NCBI GenBank assembly: GCA_016712675.1
Contig: JADJQR010000001.1
Location: forward strand, 4,650,001 to 4,714,000
Reading direction: 5' to 3'
Source of the DNA: a bacterium
Lineage (GTDB): Bacteria; Krumholzibacteriota; Krumholzibacteriia; LZORAL124-64-63
DNA: 64,000 nucleotides
Shown: in pieces, positions 60,329 to 64,000 of the stretch
How positions within the stretch are numbered: position 1 is the first letter of the stretch
Layout: each line of letters starts with the position of its first letter
Notes under the pieces: model-generated
The model's input: only the letters and a program-made list of their open reading frames with translations
What the model was told of the DNA's origin: nothing
The model's database searches: none
Translations under genes and position numbers: made by a program

Positions 60329-62023
60329 ATGGCCGGAATCGACCACGGAACGGCCCGGCTGGACGCCCTGGCGACCATCGAAGCCTACCACGAGGTCACC
60401 AAGCACCACGTCCGCCGCTACGCCCGGTCGCTGGGCTGGCTGGACTGGCCCAACCAACCGGATCCGTTCCGGCGGTACATGGGGGCGCCGCTGCGTCCCT
60501 TGCCACTGCCGTCCGTCCGTGCCTCAGCCGACCCCACCTGGGACGCCGTGCGCGCGGACCGGGTCCCGGGCCCGCCGGCGCCGGTCGCTGAGGCTTCGCT
60601 GGGTGATTTCTTCGGCCACAGCCTGGCCCTGTCGGCCTGGAAGCAGGCGCGCGGCCCGGATGGCCTGGTCGTCTCGCGCTGGCCCCTGCGCGTGAACCCC
60701 TCGAGCGGCAATCTGCACCCAACCGAGGGCTGGCTCATCGATGCCGACGGCGTGCACCACTACGCGGCGGCGGCGCACGCCCTGGAGCTGCGGGGCTCGT
60801 GGGGCGATGGCCCCGGCGCCCGCTTCGACGCCTCGGCGTTGGGCCTGCCTGCCGGCTCGTTCCTGGTGGCCGTCTCGTCGATCCCCTGGCGCGAGGCCTG
60901 GAAGTACGGCGAACGCGCCTTCCGCTACTGCCAGCACGACGCCGGCCACGCGCTGGCCGCCCTGGGCCTGGCCGCGGCGCGCCTGGGCTGGACCGCCCGC
61001 CGCCTGGAAGGTGTCGGCACGGCCGAACTGGCGGCGCTCCTGGGCCTGGATACCGGCGATGGCCCCGAATTCGAGCACGCCGAGGCCCTGCTGGCCGTGG
61101 TGCCCGGCCCCTGGCCCGGCGGCCGCCTGCGCGCTCGGCCGCCCGTGCCGTCGCGATGGCTGGGCCAGGCGAACCGCCTCAGTCGCGAGCATCACGACTG
61201 GCCGCTGGTGGCCGCGGCGGCTGCCGCGGTGGCCGAGCCGGCGGGTCTCGACTGGGAGGCGCCGGCGGCGTGCGCCGGCGCACGCGCGCGTGGAGGTCTC
61301 GGGACGTGTGCCGGCGCAAGCGGCGGCCCGCGCGCCCTCGCCGCCGGTCCCCTGATCCGCGGCCGCCGCAGCGCCGTTGCCATGGACGGCGGCACCACCT
61401 TAGGCTTGCCCGCGTTCTGCCGGCTGCTAGCGGCGCTGCTGCCGGCTGCCGGCGACCCCGCCCTGCGCGCGACGGGCCCCGACGTCGACGTCGCGCTCAT
61501 CCTCCTGGTGCACCGCGTCGACGGCCTGGCGCCCGGGCTGTACGCGCTGTGCCGGGCCCCGGACCACGAACCTGACCTCCGCGCCGCGCTGCGCGCCGAC
61601 TTCGCCTGGGAGCGGCCTGACGGCGTGCCGGCCACGCTGCCCCTGTACCGCCTGGGTACGGGCGACCTGCGCGAGACCGCCCGTCAGGTCAGCTGCGGGC
61701 AGGCCATCGCCGCCGACGGCGTGTTCAGCGCCGGCCTGCTGGCCCGTTTCGCGCCGGTGCTGGCGCAGCGGGGCCCGGGGGCCTGGGCGCGCCTGTTCCA
61801 GGAGACCGGCGCCGTGGGCCAGCTGCTCTACCTGGAGGCCGAGGCGGCCGGCCTGCGCGGCACCGGCATCGGCTGCTTCTTCGACGACGAGGTGCACCGG
61901 GCGCTGGGACTGGTGGACCGCCGGTGGCAGAGCCTCTACCATTTCACCGTGGGCGGGCCGGTCGACGACCCGCGGCTGCAGTCGGAGCCGGCGTACGCGG
62001 AGAGATCGGAAGGGACGGCGTGA
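60329..62023 (+). CDS. SagB-type (nitroreductase-fold) oxidoreductase with repeat-derived linker
   Basis: 564 residues. Two nitroreductase-like halves: the first has RWPLRVNPSSGNLHPTEGWLI and RYCQHDAGHALAALGLAAARLGW, the second RRSAVAMDGGTTLGLPAFCRLL, YRLGTGDLRETARQVSCGQ and QLLYLEAEAAGLRGTGIGCFFDDE. This two-part form is the SagB/McbC-like dehydrogenase family, which uses flavin; here no cyclodehydratase or precursor is near. Residues about 310-335 (APAACAGARARGGLGTCAGASGG) are encoded by two palindrome A variants and form a loose linker between the halves. ATG 60329 has GGAAGGAA upstream. The stop overlaps the AtpZ/AtpI start. Confidence 0.88.
   Translation: MAGIDHGTARLDALATIEAYHEVTKHHVRRYARSLGWLDWPNQPDPFRRYMGAPLRPLPLPSVRASADPTWDAVRADRVPGPPAPVAEASLGDFFGHSLALSAWKQARGPDGLVVSRWPLRVNPSSGNLHPTEGWLIDADGVHHYAAAAHALELRGSWGDGPGARFDASALGLPAGSFLVAVSSIPWREAWKYGERAFRYCQHDAGHALAALGLAAARLGWTARRLEGVGTAELAALLGLDTGDGPEFEHAEALLAVVPGPWPGGRLRARPPVPSRWLGQANRLSREHHDWPLVAAAAAAVAEPAGLDWEAPAACAGARARGGLGTCAGASGGPRALAAGPLIRGRRSAVAMDGGTTLGLPAFCRLLAALLPAAGDPALRATGPDVDVALILLVHRVDGLAPGLYALCRAPDHEPDLRAALRADFAWERPDGVPATLPLYRLGTGDLRETARQVSCGQAIAADGVFSAGLLARFAPVLAQRGPGAWARLFQETGAVGQLLYLEAEAAGLRGTGIGCFFDDEVHRALGLVDRRWQSLYHFTVGGPVDDPRLQSEPAYAERSEGTA
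61270..61283. repeat. Palindrome A variant GTGCGCCGGCGCAC inside a gene
   Basis: Perfect 14-bp palindrome in the linker-coding part of the SagB-type gene, read as part of AACAGAR. Confidence 0.85.
61305..61320. repeat. Degenerate palindrome A copy inside a gene
   Basis: CGTGTGCCGGCGCAAG, centred 36 bp after the preceding copy, in the same reading frame, coding GTCAGAS. Confidence 0.7.
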
Positions 62024-62418
62024 TGACGGGTGACCAACAGCCTCCGCAGGCGCCGGGCCGTCGCGAGCTGCCCGAACCGCCCGATCCCGCCCGCGTGGAG
62101 GACCTGCGCCGCCGCCTGCGCCGCGACCGGCGCGAGCGCGACGCCGGACCGGTCGGCGTCCCGCTGCCCGGCGTCCGCTCGGGCGAGGAGGCCGGCCGGC
62201 GCGCCCGCGACATCGGCATCTACACGATCATCCCGATGATGATGATCGTCGGGCCCGCCATCGGCTACCTGCTGGGGCTGGGGGCCGAGCGCGTGTTCGG
62301 CGGCAAGCCATGGCTCTCGCTGGCGGGGATGCTGTGGGGGATGCTGGCGGCGTTCCGCCAGGTGTACCTGATCCTGAAGGAGCGTGGCGAGAAGCCGCGG
62401 CGGCCCGACCAGCCTTGA
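62023..62418 (+). CDS. AtpZ/AtpI family protein
   Basis: 131 residues. A charged N-terminal half is followed by two membrane segments: GIYTIIPMMMIVGPAIGYLLGL and SLAGMLWGMLAAFRQVYLIL. This is the AtpZ/AtpI family, which helps build the c-ring of F1Fo ATP synthase or transports Mg2+ for it. No other ATP synthase gene is in the window, so the usual context may lie elsewhere. ATG 62023 overlaps the previous stop (TGATG) and has AAGGGA upstream. Confidence 0.8.
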   Translation: MTGDQQPPQAPGRRELPEPPDPARVEDLRRRLRRDRRERDAGPVGVPLPGVRSGEEAGRRARDIGIYTIIPMMMIVGPAIGYLLGLGAERVFGGKPWLSLAGMLWGMLAAFRQVYLILKERGEKPRRPDQP

Positions 62419-62444
62419 ACCACCCTCAACGGAAGGAAGTTCCG

Positions 62445-62999
62445 ATGCGCCCGCTGTTCCTTCGCCGCGCGACCGTGACCGCGCTGCTTGCCCTGGTTGC
62501 CGCGTCCGTATCCGCGTCCGCCGCGCCCATCGACAGCGCCCTGTTCGACGGCCGTGGGCCGGCCCCGCGCTCGTTCGTCAAGGAGATCGAGATCGCTGCG
62601 CCGGCCGCCGACGCCTACGCCCTGTGGACCGACGCCGAGGCCTGGCAGCGGCTCATGGGCCCGGACAGCCGCGCGCACATCGACCTGGAGATCGGTGGCC
62701 GCTACGAATGGCTCTTCGACGGCAAGATCGGCAGCAACGGCTGCCAGGTGCTCGGCTACATCCCCGGCCGCCTGGTCAGCTTCACCTGGAACGCGCCGCC
62801 GACGCTGCCCACGCGCGAGCGGCGCACGTGGGTGGTCGTGGAGACCGAGGCGCTTGGCGACAAGGCCACCCGCGTGCGCCTGACGCACCTGGGCTTCGGC
62901 CAGGGCGCCGACTGGGACGCGACCTTCGCCTACTTCGACAAGGCCTGGGGGCGGGTGCTGCCGATGATGAAGCAGCATCTCGAGGGCGGCGCGAAGTAG
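62445..62999 (+). CDS. Exported SRPBCC/AHSA1-like protein
   Basis: 184 residues, with a signal peptide ending at SASA, unusual for this superfamily. The mature protein has VKEIEIAAPAADAYALWTDAEAWQRLMG, IDLEIGGRYEWLFDG, NGCQVLGYIPGRLVSFTWNAPP and a closing DKAWGRVLPMMKQHLEGG, as in AHSA1-type ligand-binding proteins. GGAAGGAAG precedes ATG 62445. The ligand is unknown. A gene for a cytoplasmic member of the same superfamily lies at 16666-17118. Confidence 0.85.
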   Translation: MRPLFLRRATVTALLALVAASVSASAAPIDSALFDGRGPAPRSFVKEIEIAAPAADAYALWTDAEAWQRLMGPDSRAHIDLEIGGRYEWLFDGKIGSNGCQVLGYIPGRLVSFTWNAPPTLPTRERRTWVVVETEALGDKATRVRLTHLGFGQGADWDATFAYFDKAWGRVLPMMKQHLEGGAK

Positions 63000-63018
63000 C
63001 GCTCCGCTCGCCGGCCGG

Positions 63019-63056
63019 AAAAAAGGGCCGCCGATCCCGCGGGGGACCGGCGGCCC
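63019..63056 (-). terminator. Rho-independent terminator of the minus-strand gene
   Basis: GGGCCGCCG (63025-63033) pairs with CGGCGGCCC (63048-63056); on the minus strand the stem is followed by six T residues (63019-63024). It lies just after the PKD/FlgD-like gene. Confidence 0.85.
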
Positions 63057-63084
63057 TGCTGCAAACAGGCCGGGCGAGTCGGGC

Positions 63085-64000
63085 CTATTTCAGCATCGTC
63101 ATCTTCCGCGTCTCGGAGAAGCCCGCGCCCTCGAGCCGGTAGAAGTAGACGCCGCTCGGGTGCTCGGTGGCGTCCCAGGTCAGGACGTGCTCGCCGGCGC
63201 CCAGCGTGCCGTCGGCCAGCTTCGCCACGGCCTGGCCGCGCACGTTGTACACGGTCAGCGCCACGTGGCTCTCGCGCGGCAGGTTGAACCTGATCTGTGT
63301 GGCCGGGTTGAACGGGTTCGGCTGGTTCTGCTCCAGCGTCGCCGCCCGCACCACCACGCCGGACTCGCGGCCGGCATCCAGGCCGCTGGCGGTCAGGCCG
63401 CTGAAGCGGATCTCGTCGATGTAGATGTCGTCCGAGTCGTTGCTCGCGTCGCAGCGGAAGCGCAGCTTCGCGTTCGTCGGGTAGTTGTAGGTGGCCTTCG
63501 GGATGCTGATCGTCGCGTGGTAGAACCCGGTGTTGGTGAAGTTCGTGCCCTGCTTGAGCGTCGACACGATCTGCCAGGCCGAGCCGTTGTAGTACTCGAC
63601 GAAGAAGTCCTCGCCGGTCTCCATGCTCACCGAGCGGAAGTAGAAGTCGACCTGCAGGTCCACGTACGCCGACACGTTGTAGCCCAGCGTGTGGTAGAAC
63701 GACGACGGCGTGCCGCTGTTGTCCTGGATGTCGGCCGAGGCGCGACCGGCGTACGAGTAGGTCGTGCTGGTGTAGCGCGACATGTCGGCGCCGCCATCCG
63801 TGTACGAGCCCAGGTTGGACTCGAACGTGTCGTAGGTGATCGTCTGCCAGGTGCCGCCCGCCGACGTGACGGTGATGTAGCCCGTGCGCGTCAGCGTGTT
63901 GGAACCGAACGCGTTGGTGGCCGTCAGCGCCACCGTGTACGTGCCGGCCGCGGCGTAGGTGTGGCTGGGGTTCTGCGCGGTGGAGGTGCCGCCGTCGCCG
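63085..64000 (-). CDS. Exported PKD-domain protein with FlgD-like C-terminus (cut by window edge)
   Basis: Only the last 305 residues are seen. The visible start carries GDGGTSTAQNPSHTYAAAGTYTVALTA, the end of a PKD domain, followed by a beta-sandwich part (ITYDTFESNLGSYTDGG, YVDLQVDFYFRSVSMETGEDFFVEYYNGSAW, DDIYIDEIRFSG) like MAM or carbohydrate-binding domains. The final 80 residues are a FlgD-like Ig module: NQPNPFNPATQIRFNLP, LTVYNVRGQAVAKLADG, SGVYFYRLEG. It is a surface or exported protein, possibly a peptidase or glycan-acting enzyme whose catalytic part lies beyond the window. Confidence 0.85.
   Translation of the reverse strand, partial: GDGGTSTAQNPSHTYAAAGTYTVALTATNAFGSNTLTRTGYITVTSAGGTWQTITYDTFESNLGSYTDGGADMSRYTSTTYSYAGRASADIQDNSGTPSSFYHTLGYNVSAYVDLQVDFYFRSVSMETGEDFFVEYYNGSAWQIVSTLKQGTNFTNTGFYHATISIPKATYNYPTNAKLRFRCDASNDSDDIYIDEIRFSGLTASGLDAGRESGVVVRAATLEQNQPNPFNPATQIRFNLPRESHVALTVYNVRGQAVAKLADGTLGAGEHVLTWDATEHPSGVYFYRLEGAGFSETRKMTMLK

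Overview
The window is high-GC (about 70 percent), gene-dense bacterial DNA with many 4-bp ATGA/GTGA overlaps and frequent GTG or TTG starts. Several secreted proteins end in a FlgD-like Ig module with an NPFNP-type motif (genes ending at 36085, 47360, 48250 and 63085). With the TonB-dependent receptor, the ECF sigma/kinase pair and the lipoproteins, this suggests a Gram-negative member of the FCB-related lineages, of the Eisenbacteria/Krumholzibacteriota sort. That placement is inference; no rRNA gene is present to test it.

Layout: 1-3.4 kb, partial TonB-dependent receptor, a secreted beta-helix protein and a nucleotidyltransferase/small-protein pair. 3.4-13.3 kb, surface polysaccharide genes (three glycosyltransferases, a WecG/TagA enzyme, a radical SAM protein, a DUF418 membrane protein), a thioredoxin-fold-like protein and an ABC exporter. 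13.3-19.7 kb, a DUF4143 ATPase, a secreted inhibitory-type serpin, small proteins and a DEAD-box helicase. 20-25.2 kb, an ECF sigma/anti-sigma pair and, divergently, an ECF-type sigma factor with a Ser/Thr kinase-TPR protein. 25.2-29.1 kb, two lipoproteins: a cholesterol-dependent-cytolysin-like protein whose C-terminal domain is LamG-like, and a glycine-rich partner. 29.3-43.8 kb, propionate/acetate activation and uptake (acyl-CoA synthetase, DUF4212, SSS symporter) and, separately, the cNMP/CBS/DUF294 protein and exonuclease often found with such symporters; between them lie a frameshifted C25 peptidase relative and a ClpX-like ATPase without a zinc-binding domain. 43.8-50.3 kb, secreted proteins including a beta-propeller-like repeat protein and a 5'-nucleotidase. 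50.6-60.2 kb, a glycosyltransferase and a polyphosphate module (Ppx/GppA, CHAD, PPK1) next to an HD-GYP protein. 60.3-64 kb, a SagB-type oxidoreductase, AtpZ/AtpI, a secreted SRPBCC protein and a partial PKD/FlgD-like protein.

The most striking non-genic signal is a palindrome family, ACTTGCGCCGGCGCAAGT, with twelve exact copies of its 14-bp core and many variants. Variant copies often change both arms together, so the symmetry itself appears conserved. Copies lie in divergent, convergent and tandem intergenic regions, at two places exactly 30 bp apart, once in a signal-peptide coding region and twice inside one enzyme gene. A second palindrome, GTTGACCGGTCAAC, occurs three times, twice close to the first. 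No tRNA, rRNA, CRISPR array or transposase was recognised.
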